From: Candidatus Brocadiaceae bacterium
Lineage (GTDB): Bacteria; Planctomycetota; Brocadiia; SM23-32
NCBI GenBank assembly: GCA_030615435.1
Contig: JAUWZH010000027.1
Coordinates: 1 to 15,215, forward strand
Direction: 5' to 3'
Length of the DNA: 15,215 nucleotides
The translations under genes were made by a program, and so were the position numbers. Shown piece after piece: positions 7,228-14,081 of this stretch (position 1 is its first letter; the number at the start of each line of letters is the position of its first letter). The notes under the pieces were generated by a model that worked only from the letters and a program-made list of their open reading frames with translations, did no database searches and was not told where the DNA came from.

Positions 7228-7800
7228 TCAGTGTGGTGTCTTTGTCGTGGCATAAGCGCTTACCAACCTCTGCCATGCGACCCGTATAATCTGGCGCTTG
7301 TCGGGTACGTTCCCGCCGATCCGGGCCAGGAACTGCTCGCCAGACACCCATTCACAACAGTGTATCTCCGCCGCGTTCGGGCAGAGGCGTACACTATCAT
7401 CCGCAAAGATTAGCGCAGCGTAGTAGCCCTTGCCGATCATAGAATGCGGCTGATCAATGCGCCTCAGCGAATACTCCAGGTCCCGTTCCCCCCACCTCTC
7501 GCGCGGAAGGCGCCGTTTTCCTACCCAAGTACTTCTCCGGAACTGTACGCTTTGCCCTGTCAGGCCGACCTCGACCTCCAGGCACCGATGTGCAGCCGCC
7601 TCAATCGTCTCATTCAACGCAATGCCTTCCTGAGGAGGAATCCATATGGCCCGATTCGTCGCAGGCACGGTTATCAGAAACCGCTCCTTGTCAGCAGCTT
7701 TGACTAAGCATATGACCTCTGGCCGATAGCCCCAAAGGCGCAGGCGGACCTTGCGGTCGAACAACCGAAACAGGATCTTCACCCACTCCGAGTCTATCAC
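7228..7800 (-). CDS. Nudix-like protein with a degenerate Nudix box
   Basis: This 190-aa protein has the layout of a Nudix-fold protein. An N-terminal strand-rich part (VRLRLWGYRPEVICLV) leads into a Nudix-box-like helix, E-TIEAAAH-RCLEVEVGL, then beta strands (GKGYYAALIFADD) and a final helix. Against the consensus G-x5-E-x7-R-E-U-x-E-E-x-G-U, the Glu after the catalytic Arg is Cys, one of the paired metal-binding Glu is Val, and the first Gly is offset by one. Hydrolysis may therefore be lost or altered. A GTG start at 7800 is chosen because AGGAG (7809-7813) is eight bases upstream. The open frame continues in-frame 50 further codons into a fragment of an SDR gene, which I treat as fusion by accident. 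GC content is below that of both neighbours. The partner or substrate is unknown. Confidence 0.6.
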   Translation of the reverse strand: MIDSEWVKILFRLFDRKVRLRLWGYRPEVICLVKAADKERFLITVPATNRAIWIPPQEGIALNETIEAAAHRCLEVEVGLTGQSVQFRRSTWVGKRRLPRERWGERDLEYSLRRIDQPHSMIGKGYYAALIFADDSVRLCPNAAEIHCCEWVSGEQFLARIGGNVPDKRQIIRVAWQRLVSAYATTKTPH

Positions 7801-7893
7801 GTGCCTTTCTCCTGCTAATGCAACCCGCAGCCCATGCATTACCTGCCTTTGACGCCCTACGATCTCACATCCGCCGGATGCAGACGGCTGCGA

Positions 7894-7950
7894 AATGCCG
7901 CGGCTGCCCCCCGTAATCAGGGCGTTCTTGCCCTCCAGCCTCCGTTCCAT
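7894..7950 (-). pseudogene. 5' remnant of a truncated SDR dehydrogenase gene
   Basis: Reading leftward from ATG 7950, 19 codons give MERRLEGKNALITGGSRGI. This is the N-terminal strand and glycine-rich cofactor loop of a short-chain dehydrogenase. The next residue should be Gly in the TGxxxGIG motif, but from 7893 the sequence switches to unrelated residues and then to the Nudix-like gene. A GAGGG-containing ribosome-binding site lies just upstream, and the fragment is 66 bases after the Gfo/Idh/MocA stop. It was therefore probably the second gene of that operon. The rest of the SDR is not found between here and 7022 on the minus strand. Confidence 0.7.
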
Positions 7951-7960
7951 GTCACCCTCA

Positions 7961-7984
7961 CGCAAAGGCGCAGAAACGCAGAGT
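7961..7984. repeat. imperfect tandem 8-mers (CGCAAAGG-type)
   Basis: Three consecutive 8-base units read CGCAAAGG, CGCAGAAA and CGCAGAGT. They lie in the 66-base spacer between the Gfo/Idh/MocA stop and the SDR remnant. Similar CGCA-GAG/AAG tandem tracts are, as far as I know, common as dispersed intergenic repeats in several environmental bacterial groups. No function is apparent. The tract is close to the breakpoint of the broken SDR. Confidence 0.45.
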
Positions 7985-8016
7985 CCGTATGCCGCAAACC
8001 TGCTCTCCGCCGTGGC

Positions 8017-9024
8017 TTAGAGGCCCGCGGCTTTGAGCATCGCTGCCGGGCTGACGGGTTTGCCTCCCGAGGCCATGCTTTCATTGACTGCCAGCGAGAC
8101 CGCGAGCGACCGCAGGCCGTCCTCGTAGCTCGACTGAATCGCCGAGGGGTCCCCGCTCTCCACGGCGGAGAGGAAGGCATTGTCGAGCTTCGCCATGGCA
8201 GGACCCACCACCCCGGCGTGGTCCCGTTCGTCGGTGCCCTCGGAGGTGTGGATCTTCAGGGAGCTGTAAGTGAGCTCCACCGTGTAGTCCAGGCCGTCGA
8301 ACCGCAGCCCTACGTGCGGTGCGCCGCCGTCGTTCAACACGCAGGCGCTGCACACGTGCCCCGCGGCCCCCGACTCGAACTGGAGCAGCGCGACGCTCGC
8401 ATCCTCGACGTCATAGCCCTTGATGTCCGTCATGGCGCCCGTGGAGCCGAAGGCGCACACCTGCTTGATCTCCCCTGCCAGACGCCGCGCGAGATCGAAG
8501 ATGTCGGTGGTCTGCTCGACGGCCTGTCCGCCGGAGAGCTTCTTGTGCCGCCACCACGGCACGGGGGGCATCCCGCCCACGAACCAGCCCTCCACCAGGC
8601 TGATGTGGCGCTCTGAGAGGAATCCGGCGGCCGCCTGGACCTGCGGTGTGTAGCGCACCTGATACCCGACACAGCTCACGAGTCCCTTCTCGCGCACCGC
8701 CCTGGCCACTCGCGCCCCTGCGCTGAGGTCCAGGTGCACGGGCTTCTCGACGCAGAACGGCACCCCACGCTCGGCGAGTTCCAGCTCGATCCCCCTGTGG
8801 GCCGCCGGCGGCACGCAGACGTAAACCGCGTCCAGGTCCTCGACCTCGAGCATCTCTCGATAGTCCCCGTAGGCGCTGGCGCCCCATTTCTCTGCCGCCT
8901 CTTCCAGGCGCTCCCGGTCCGGGTCGCAAACGGCAACGATCGCCGTGTCCCGGCGCTCGGCCACATTCGGCATGTGCGCCGCGGCAATGCCTCCCATTCC
9001 GATGCATCCGACCTTCAACGGCAT
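8017..9024 (-). CDS. Gfo/Idh/MocA-family oxidoreductase
   Basis: This 335-aa protein is a full-length Gfo/Idh/MocA NAD(P)-dependent oxidoreductase, a family that oxidises or reduces sugars, sugar acids and inositols in the cytoplasm. The Rossmann motif GCIGMGGIAAAH is at residues 7-18, VCVPPAAH follows beta-strand 4, and the catalytic EKP motif is at 93-95 (VEKPVHLD). The C-terminal substrate domain contains WWRHKKLSGGQAVEQTTDIFDL (near 177-198), with the usual glycine-rich loop and H/D-type segment. I chose the ATG at 9024 over a longer frame beginning at 9150. AAGGG lies about eight bases upstream, the family fold begins at once, and the longer version would run over a promoter-like site. 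It reads away from the mgtC-like gene, and downstream it once led into an SDR that is now truncated. Its position near the pectin-type cluster suggests related sugar metabolism. Confidence 0.85.
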   Translation of the reverse strand: MPLKVGCIGMGGIAAAHMPNVAERRDTAIVAVCDPDRERLEEAAEKWGASAYGDYREMLEVEDLDAVYVCVPPAAHRGIELELAERGVPFCVEKPVHLDLSAGARVARAVREKGLVSCVGYQVRYTPQVQAAAGFLSERHISLVEGWFVGGMPPVPWWRHKKLSGGQAVEQTTDIFDLARRLAGEIKQVCAFGSTGAMTDIKGYDVEDASVALLQFESGAAGHVCSACVLNDGGAPHVGLRFDGLDYTVELTYSSLKIHTSEGTDERDHAGVVGPAMAKLDNAFLSAVESGDPSAIQSSYEDGLRSLAVSLAVNESMASGGKPVSPAAMLKAAGL

Positions 9025-9065
9025 CTGGCAGCCCTTTCGTTCGAAGGTGCAGGAAGAAAGCGACG

Positions 9066-9095
9066 ATTCTACCCTTTTGCGGCCGGCAGCCGCAA
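9066..9095 (-). promoter_or_regulatory. promoter for the Gfo/Idh/MocA gene
   Basis: On the minus strand TTGCGG (9090-9095) is followed after 18 bases by TAGAAT (9066-9071). The -10 matches five of six and the -35 only three. Predicted transcription starts near 9059, about 35 bases before the ATG at 9024. It is back to back with the plus-strand promoter at 9144-9172. Confidence 0.35.
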
Positions 9096-9143
9096 CGGCG
9101 GGTGGGAACTGCCGAGGCCGGCGCGTCTCGGCTGAGAGGAGAT

Positions 9144-9172
9144 TTGACAATCCGCGCAGCTCACGCTATACC
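9144..9172 (+). promoter_or_regulatory. sigma-70-type promoter for the mgtC-like gene
   Basis: A perfect TTGACA (9144-9149), a 17-base spacer and TATACC (9167-9172) form a strong promoter candidate. Transcription would begin near 9179, leaving a leader of about 77 bases before the mgtC-like start at 9256. nikR and the methyltransferase gene follow on the same strand and could be read from here. No NikR-type operator (GTATGA-N16-TCATAC) is seen around it. Confidence 0.5.
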
Positions 9173-9255
9173 TTCAAAGAAGCCCCGCTGGTGGGAATCG
9201 CTGTGGTGGCGTGAGGCATCGCTCCTGCACATGCAACGATGGGGAGAAAAACCAA

Positions 9256-9723
9256 ATGCCTGGAATGACCTGGCCTCTTGTGGCGGTTGTCAGGCTTCTG
9301 ATGGCGACCCTCTGCGGCGCAGTCATCGGGTGGGAACGCGAGCTGCTGCACAAGGGCGCAGGGTTGCGCACTCACATCCTGATTTCCGCGGGGGCCTGCA
9401 CGTTTTCGCTCGTGGCGCTCAGGATGCATCAGGATTTCCCCGGCGGGGACCCGCTCCGGCTCATACAGGGTATGCTCCTGGCGGTGGGTTTCCTGGCGGG
9501 CGGCCTCATCTTCACACGCCGCGACTCCATCCAGGGACTTACAACGGCCGCCGGCCTCTGGGTGTTGACCGGAGTCGGAGTGGCTGCCGGCTTCGGGTAC
9601 TATTTCCTGGCGGCGCTGTGCACACTGCTCACGATTGCGATTGTTACGTGGCTGAGGTACGTCGAGAGATACATGCACGGAAAAGAAGGGCCGCCTCAGG
9701 AAGCGCCGGGGGCAGATGATTAG
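9256..9723 (+). CDS. MgtC/SapB-family membrane protein
   Basis: This 155-aa protein has the MgtC/SapB-family core: an N-terminal helix ending in ATLCGAVIGWERE (residues 17-29), GAGLRTHILISAGACTF (35-50), a helix with GFLAGGLIF (78-86), and GLTTAAGLWV (94-103). Four membrane helices are expected. The family is linked to magnesium limitation and acid tolerance, and Salmonella MgtC acts on ATP synthase and other membrane targets. Many environmental members have no known role. The C-terminal ACT-like cytoplasmic domain of long MgtC proteins is absent, making this the short, SapB-like form. The start at 9256 has GGGGAG nine bases upstream (9241-9246), and a strong promoter precedes it. It is the first gene of a plus-strand group with nikR and a homocysteine methyltransferase. 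That proximity hints at metal homeostasis but does not prove it. Confidence 0.85.
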   Translation: MPGMTWPLVAVVRLLMATLCGAVIGWERELLHKGAGLRTHILISAGACTFSLVALRMHQDFPGGDPLRLIQGMLLAVGFLAGGLIFTRRDSIQGLTTAAGLWVLTGVGVAAGFGYYFLAALCTLLTIAIVTWLRYVERYMHGKEGPPQEAPGADD

Positions 9724-9825
9724 GGGCGAGCTTCGCGGGCGGATGCACGCGCCCACAGCCGGCTGACGTCCGCGGGGTGCCGTGTCACGTTGAAGGGCAG
9801 CGCGGGAGGAAAGGAGGCCGTTGGC

Positions 9826-10245
9826 ATGGGGGAAACGGTTCGCTTCGGGGTATCGCTGGACGCGGACCTGCTGGACAGCTTCGATGCGCTCATCAAGAAG
9901 ATGGGCTACGACAACCGGTCCGAGGCCATCCGGGCGCTGATCCGCGAGAAGCTGGTCGAGGAAGAATGGCAGTCGCCCACGGCGGAAACCTTCGCAGTTC
10001 TCTTCCTGGTCTACGACCACCATGCCATGTCAGTGGACAGGCGCCTGACCGACGCACAACACGAGCACCTCACAAACACCGTTTCCACCCTGCACGTGCA
10101 CATAGACAGGGAAAACTGCCTGGAGGTCGTCGTGCTCAAGGGGCCGGGGCAGGAAATACGCTCCTTTGGCCAAAGCCTTCTCGGCATGCGAGGAGTGAAG
10201 TACGGCAGGCTTAACATGGGCACGAGCGGGCGTCGCCTTGCCTGA
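9826..10245 (+). CDS. nikR: nickel-responsive transcriptional regulator NikR
   Basis: This 139-aa protein has the size and both domains of NikR. Residues 1-48 form a ribbon-helix-helix DNA-binding domain (VRFGVSLDADLLDSFDAL, then YDNRSEAIRALIRE). Residues 55-139 form the ACT-like metal-binding domain. The four nickel ligands of E. coli NikR (His76, His87, His89, Cys95) are matched by His79, His90, His92 and Cys98 with identical spacing. NikR binds nickel as a tetramer and represses nickel uptake or controls urease and hydrogenase genes. The start at 9826 has AAGGAGG eight bases upstream. No nickel transporter or nickel enzyme is in the window, so its targets lie elsewhere or are its unusual neighbours. 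It follows the mgtC-like gene by 102 bases and precedes the methyltransferase by 46. Confidence 0.93.
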   Translation: MGETVRFGVSLDADLLDSFDALIKKMGYDNRSEAIRALIREKLVEEEWQSPTAETFAVLFLVYDHHAMSVDRRLTDAQHEHLTNTVSTLHVHIDRENCLEVVVLKGPGQEIRSFGQSLLGMRGVKYGRLNMGTSGRRLA

Positions 10246-10291
10246 GAACACACCCGACCACGGGCCGGGGGCCGGCACAGAGGGGTTTCCC

Positions 10292-11188
10292 ATGGATTTT
10301 CTCAGCCTTCTTCAGCAGGAAAAGCTCCTCGTCGGCGATGGCGCCATGGGCTCTCAACTCATGGCCCACGGCCTGCCGGCCGGCGCCTGTGCAGAGCTCT
10401 GGAACCTCGACCGGCCGGAGGAGATCGAGGCCGTCCAGCGGGAGTACGCTGCGGCGGGCGCGCGCTGCCTGCTCACCAACACCTTCGGAGGCAACGCCGT
10501 AGCTCTGGCGCGCCACGGCCTGAGCGACCGGCTGGAAGAGATCAACCGTGCGGCCGTCCGCATAGCGCGTCGCGCCGCAGGTGACGGGGCGGCCGTGCTC
10601 GGGGACATCGGCCCCACGGGGGCGCTGCTGGCGCCGATAGGCGACCTGTCCCCGCAGGAGGCCCGGGAGGCCTTCGCCGCCCCGGCGCGCGCGCTGGCGG
10701 CGGCGGGTGCGGATGCCATCATCGCCGAGACCTTCGACTCGTCGCAGGAATTGCGCATCGCCCTCGGCGCCGCCCGCGACGTGTGCGACCTGCCGCTGAT
10801 CGCCAGCATGAGGTTCAACTGCGAGAAGACCGGCCGCTACCGCACGATAATGGGAGAGGCGCCGCAGGAACTCGTCGGCGCGGCACGGGAGTTGGGCTGC
10901 GCCGTGGTGGGGACGAACTGCGGCCAGGGCATCGCCACGATGGTCGGGCTCGTGGGCCGGATCGCAGAGCTGACGGACCTGCCGGTCATCGCCCAGCCGA
11001 ACGCCGGAAAGCCGAGCCTGGTCGGCGGTCGAACGCTCTATGAGGAAGACGCGGGCGCGTTCGCCGAGCACCTGCCCGAGCTCTTCGAGGCCGGCGCACG
11101 CCTCATAGGGGGATGCTGCGGGACGGGTGCCGAGCACGTGCGCGCCATCCGGTCCTTCGCGGACACTTTGGGCCCGCGCGGCGAGTGA
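10292..11188 (+). CDS. homocysteine S-methyltransferase family protein
   Basis: This 298-aa protein is a zinc-dependent homocysteine S-methyltransferase domain, a TIM barrel that activates a thiol for methyl transfer. GDGAMGSQL is near the N-terminus and TNTFGGN follows. The zinc-binding cysteines are Cys210 (GTNCGQG) and the pair Cys275-Cys276 (GGCCGTG). The 65-residue gap between them is closer to the N-terminal module of MetH than to human BHMT. It stands alone, without MetH's folate, cobalamin or activation domains. It could accept a methyl group from betaine, S-methylmethionine or a corrinoid partner, making methionine. The donor cannot be told from this sequence. AGAGGGG at 10279-10285 supports the start at 10292 over the in-frame start at 10238, which overlaps nikR. 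It ends 13 bases from the convergent HEAT-repeat gene. Confidence 0.88.
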   Translation: MDFLSLLQQEKLLVGDGAMGSQLMAHGLPAGACAELWNLDRPEEIEAVQREYAAAGARCLLTNTFGGNAVALARHGLSDRLEEINRAAVRIARRAAGDGAAVLGDIGPTGALLAPIGDLSPQEAREAFAAPARALAAAGADAIIAETFDSSQELRIALGAARDVCDLPLIASMRFNCEKTGRYRTIMGEAPQELVGAARELGCAVVGTNCGQGIATMVGLVGRIAELTDLPVIAQPNAGKPSLVGGRTLYEEDAGAFAEHLPELFEAGARLIGGCCGTGAEHVRAIRSFADTLGPRGE

Positions 11189-11201
11189 AGCACCGACACG
11201 C

Positions 11202-13220
11202 TCAGTCGGGCGGGGCGCGTTCTGGAACCGGCGGGGCCTGACCCTTCAGCTTTTCGATCTTTTCCACGAGGGCCTCGTCGTCGGCCTCCTGCGCGGCCTT
11301 CAACAGCACGTCGAGCAACTTCTGTGCGAGGCGTTCCTGATCGTTACCTGCGAGTTTCCGGGCCGCACGGAGGCCGAGCTCCACGATCTCAGGGCGGCGC
11401 CCTTCCCCGTCCTGTTCCAGCCATTCTTCCATGGCGGTGATGATTCTGCCCGGCTCCGCCCCTGCAAGCCAGCACCCAATCAACTCCGCTCGAACGCTCA
11501 TGTCCCCGCCCGCCGACCTGTCCAGCTCGGCGTAAGCGGCAGCGGCACCCAGGAAGTCCTTCTCCGCCTTCAGCGCCTCGGCGAGCTTCACGCGAGCCGC
11601 TCTCAACTGGCCTTCAAGCGCCTCCTGGTGGCCGAAGTCCGCGATGGCTTTCCGCAGCACCTCGGCAGCGGCCCCGCTGTGCCCCTCCCCGGCCAGGATG
11701 TCGGCAATGATGATCATCCGCTCAAAGCTGTCCTTTGCCAGAATCCCGAGGGCAGAGACGGCACAGGTCCTGACGCGCTTGTTCTCGTCCTTCAGGGCTT
11801 CTCGCAATGCCGGGATGGCGGCGGGCTGACCCAGCTCACCGAGGGTGGTGGCCGTGATCTGCCTGACGAGCGGGCTTGGGTCCTTCCCAAGCAACTCACA
11901 GAGCTGAGGCACGGCGACGGCAGCCCGCAGCTCGCAGAGGGCGTCCACGGCGATCCACCGGACGTCTTCCTCCTCGTCGCTCAGCGCGGTCAGCAAGAGC
12001 TCTACGGCACGCTCTGAGCCGACCTTGCCGAGTGCTTTGACCGCCTTCTCCCGCACCTCCGGATGCCGGTTGCCGAGCGCCGCCTCCAGCCGCGGCACGG
12101 CCGCCGCGTCTATCTCCCCGCTCACGGCATCGAGGGCCTCCAGAAGCACATTCGGGTCCTCGTCGTCAAGGGCGCTCAGGAGCAGCGGGCTGCGGAACCT
12201 GCCCTTGAGTTTCGCAATGAACCGAACCACACGTTCCCTGAGCTGAGGGTCATGGGCCGCGAGGGCCTCGCCAAGCGCCTCGTAGGTCTCCCAATCATCC
12301 AGCGAGAGGGAACTCAACGCCTCAGGTTCCAGAGAGGCCAGCCGGAGCGAGGCGTACTCTCGCACACGGGGATGGCGGCTGCGCAGGGCCTCCAGCAGGC
12401 CCTGTGGGGTTCCGGCGGCGGGCGACATCATCAGGGCGTAGAGTTCCGCAAGCTGCTCCCTGAGTTCCTCGTTTCGGTGCCTGCCGGCTTCCACGCTCCT
12501 CTCCAGCGACCATACGCGTTCCTCCAGGACGTCCTCACGGGTCCTGTGTTTGTTGGAGGCCCACCAGTCTTTCCACGGTTCGGTCTGCGGCGGGAAATCG
12601 CGCCCTGAGACCTGCTTCAGCGCCCGCCACGCCGCCTCTCGCACGGCCGGGCGGTCGCCCTCCAAACCCTCCAGGAGGACGGGAATCGCCCGCACGCACA
12701 ACCCTTCGCCGAGCGCCTCGAAGAGCAGCTCGCACTCTGCCGGGGAGCGGGATGATTCCGAGACAACCTTCATCATCGCTTCGACCTCTTGCGGATCGCT
12801 GAAACGCCCAAGCGCCGAAGCAGCGGCTTGCTTCACGGCGGGATCCTCGTCCTTCAAGGCGTCGAGAATCGCACCGAAGCACCTGTGGTCCTTACAGAAC
12901 GCAGCCGCCTCTATCATGTCCACCCGCAGCGTCGGATCAGGCGCCTGCCTCATGCGCTCCAGCACCGGCGCGAGGGCGTGAGGATCTTTCATGCCGAGCA
13001 GCTCTATGGCCGCCTTCTGCCGCACGTCCCTGTCCGCCGAAGCCAGGCGCCCTTCCGCAATGGCGTAGCGTTCGAGCTCGTCCTCACTCATCGCGGGCTC
13101 CACTGCCACTTGCTCCTCTTCAACCTGGAGCCCGACCTGGCATCCCCCTATCAGCAGCACCCCGAGGGCCGCTGCCATGCTCAACCAGCGCCGAAGACCA
13201 CAACTAATCCGAGACACCAT
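11202..13220 (-). CDS. HEAT-repeat lipoprotein with coiled-coil and TPR-like tail
   Basis: This 672-aa protein begins with a lipoprotein signal peptide: basic residues, a hydrophobic core (AAALGVLL) and the lipobox LIGGC with Cys27 as the lipidated residue. It is thus anchored to a membrane. Residues about 50-195 contain HEAT repeats (for example DEDPAVKQAAASALGRF). These end in PWKDWWASNK, a W..WW..N motif seen after HEAT repeats in Planctomycetota-type proteins. A coiled-coil-like stretch (about 215-250) follows, then more HEAT repeats at about 265-490 (HPEVREKAVKALGKVG, DEEEDVRWIAVDALCEL). A helical TPR-like region occupies about 500-650 and the tail is Pro-rich. Such solenoids are protein-binding scaffolds, and no catalytic site is visible. 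AAGGGA lies about eight bases upstream of the ATG. It is convergent with the methyltransferase gene and divergent from the nuclease pair. Confidence 0.85.
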   Translation of the reverse strand: MVSRISCGLRRWLSMAAALGVLLIGGCQVGLQVEEEQVAVEPAMSEDELERYAIAEGRLASADRDVRQKAAIELLGMKDPHALAPVLERMRQAPDPTLRVDMIEAAAFCKDHRCFGAILDALKDEDPAVKQAAASALGRFSDPQEVEAMMKVVSESSRSPAECELLFEALGEGLCVRAIPVLLEGLEGDRPAVREAAWRALKQVSGRDFPPQTEPWKDWWASNKHRTREDVLEERVWSLERSVEAGRHRNEELREQLAELYALMMSPAAGTPQGLLEALRSRHPRVREYASLRLASLEPEALSSLSLDDWETYEALGEALAAHDPQLRERVVRFIAKLKGRFRSPLLLSALDDEDPNVLLEALDAVSGEIDAAAVPRLEAALGNRHPEVREKAVKALGKVGSERAVELLLTALSDEEEDVRWIAVDALCELRAAVAVPQLCELLGKDPSPLVRQITATTLGELGQPAAIPALREALKDENKRVRTCAVSALGILAKDSFERMIIIADILAGEGHSGAAAEVLRKAIADFGHQEALEGQLRAARVKLAEALKAEKDFLGAAAAYAELDRSAGGDMSVRAELIGCWLAGAEPGRIITAMEEWLEQDGEGRRPEIVELGLRAARKLAGNDQERLAQKLLDVLLKAAQEADDEALVEKIEKLKGQAPPVPERAPPD

Positions 13221-13302
13221 GGAACCGTCCCTTACTCGACGAGAACCGGAGCCACCCTGCCCCCATATTATCTGAAGGGGCAGGTGAGGGCAACACTCGC
13301 GC

Positions 13303-13332
13303 TTGACAGCCCCCCACGTCGCCGCCTATTCT
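13303..13332 (+). promoter_or_regulatory. sigma-70-type promoter for the nuclease operon
   Basis: A perfect TTGACA (13303-13308), an 18-base spacer and TATTCT (13327-13332) point toward the SNase-like gene. Transcription would start near 13339, leaving a leader of about 150 bases. That leader contains the hairpin at 13383-13403. Confidence 0.45.
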
Positions 13333-13382
13333 CAAACCGGGCGCACACGTCAAAGAATGGTCTCTGGCTGCGACTTCTTCCG

Positions 13383-13403
13383 GGCACAGCCCTCGCTTGT
13401 GCC
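13383..13403 (+). other. small hairpin in the leader of the nuclease operon
   Basis: GGCACA (13383-13388) pairs with TGTGCC (13398-13403) over a nine-base loop. It lies between the promoter and the SNase start. No T-run follows. It may be leader RNA structure or chance in GC-rich DNA. Confidence 0.25.
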
Positions 13404-13493
13404 ACGACGTTGAGCCCCTGCCTGAGCCCGGCATGAAAGACAGCCTGAAGGGCTACGGGGCCCGGCGAGACGTTTCTCTTGCAGGTGTCAGTC

Positions 13494-14081
13494 GTGAGGG
13501 CATTTCCGATCACGAGAGACCCGGCGAATCCGTGGGGCTCGGCGATCTTGCTCGTGGTCCTCGTCGCGCTGGTGGCGGGGCTCCTGGCGCTCACCGGCCG
13601 CTTTCACACCCCTCCAACGGGAGGCCTCGAACGGACGGACTGCGTGGTCACCCACGTCTACGACGGGGACACGGTTCAGGTGGACGACTACCGAAAGGTC
13701 AGGCTCATCGGCATAGACGCCCTCGACGCGCACAACGAGGAGAAGAGACGACGCCAGGCGGCGGAATTGGGGCTGTCGGAGTCGGCGGTGACCCGCTGGG
13801 CGGAGCGCGCGGCGGAACGAGCCCGCGAGCTGCTGGCCGGGCGGCGCGTGCGCCTCGAACTCGCGCGGCCGCGCAGGGACGAGTACGGACGCACCCTCGC
13901 CTACCTCCACCTGCGCAGCGACGGCGAGGATGTGCTTTTCAACGCATTGCTCCTACGTGAAGGACTCGCCGTGGCTTACAGGAAGTTCGCCCATCCGCGC
14001 CGGGAGGAGTTCCTGGCGCTCGAGGAAAAGGCACGCGCCGAGCGGCTCGGCCTCTGGAGGGAAGTCCCCCGTGCGCCGTGA
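13494..14081 (+). CDS. membrane-anchored thermonuclease (SNase)-like protein
   Basis: This protein of about 195 aa has an N-terminal membrane helix (about residues 15-34, SAILLVVLVALVAGLLAL) followed by a staphylococcal-nuclease-like domain, so the nuclease is probably displayed outside the cytoplasmic membrane. DGDTV (57-61), VRLIGID (69-75) and YGRTLAY (131-137) match the fold. They supply counterparts of S. aureus Asp21, Arg35, Asp40 and Arg87. The general-base Glu43, normally in a D-x-P-E motif, is replaced by Asp78 within DALD, so activity may be altered. The start is uncertain. GTG at 13494 follows CAGG by eight bases, but GTG 13485 and TTG 13479 are also in frame. It overlaps the downstream GIY-YIG gene by 11 bases, showing an operon. 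A role in DNA scavenging or surface defence is inference. Confidence 0.8.
   Translation: MRAFPITRDPANPWGSAILLVVLVALVAGLLALTGRFHTPPTGGLERTDCVVTHVYDGDTVQVDDYRKVRLIGIDALDAHNEEKRRRQAAELGLSESAVTRWAERAAERARELLAGRRVRLELARPRRDEYGRTLAYLHLRSDGEDVLFNALLLREGLAVAYRKFAHPRREEFLALEEKARAERLGLWREVPRAP

Noticed and set aside
7138..7861. CGCCCTACG occurring at both ends of the Nudix patch (7138-7146 and 7853-7861) as a target duplication
   Set aside because: A nine-base repeat is expected about once by chance in this length, and the copies do not coincide with the SDR breakpoint at 7893.
7834..8616. 260-aa plus-strand frame opposite the Gfo/Idh/MocA gene
   Set aside because: Antisense to a complete, motif-bearing oxidoreductase, with no recognisable family.
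10211..11137. 308-aa minus-strand frame opposite the homocysteine methyltransferase
   Set aside because: Antisense shadow. The zinc-cysteine motifs are on the plus strand.
1235..13444. Shared ATGAAAGACAGC at 1235 and 13433 as a common leader element
   Set aside because: A 12-base match is expected by chance in 15 kb, and the following sequences do not resemble each other.
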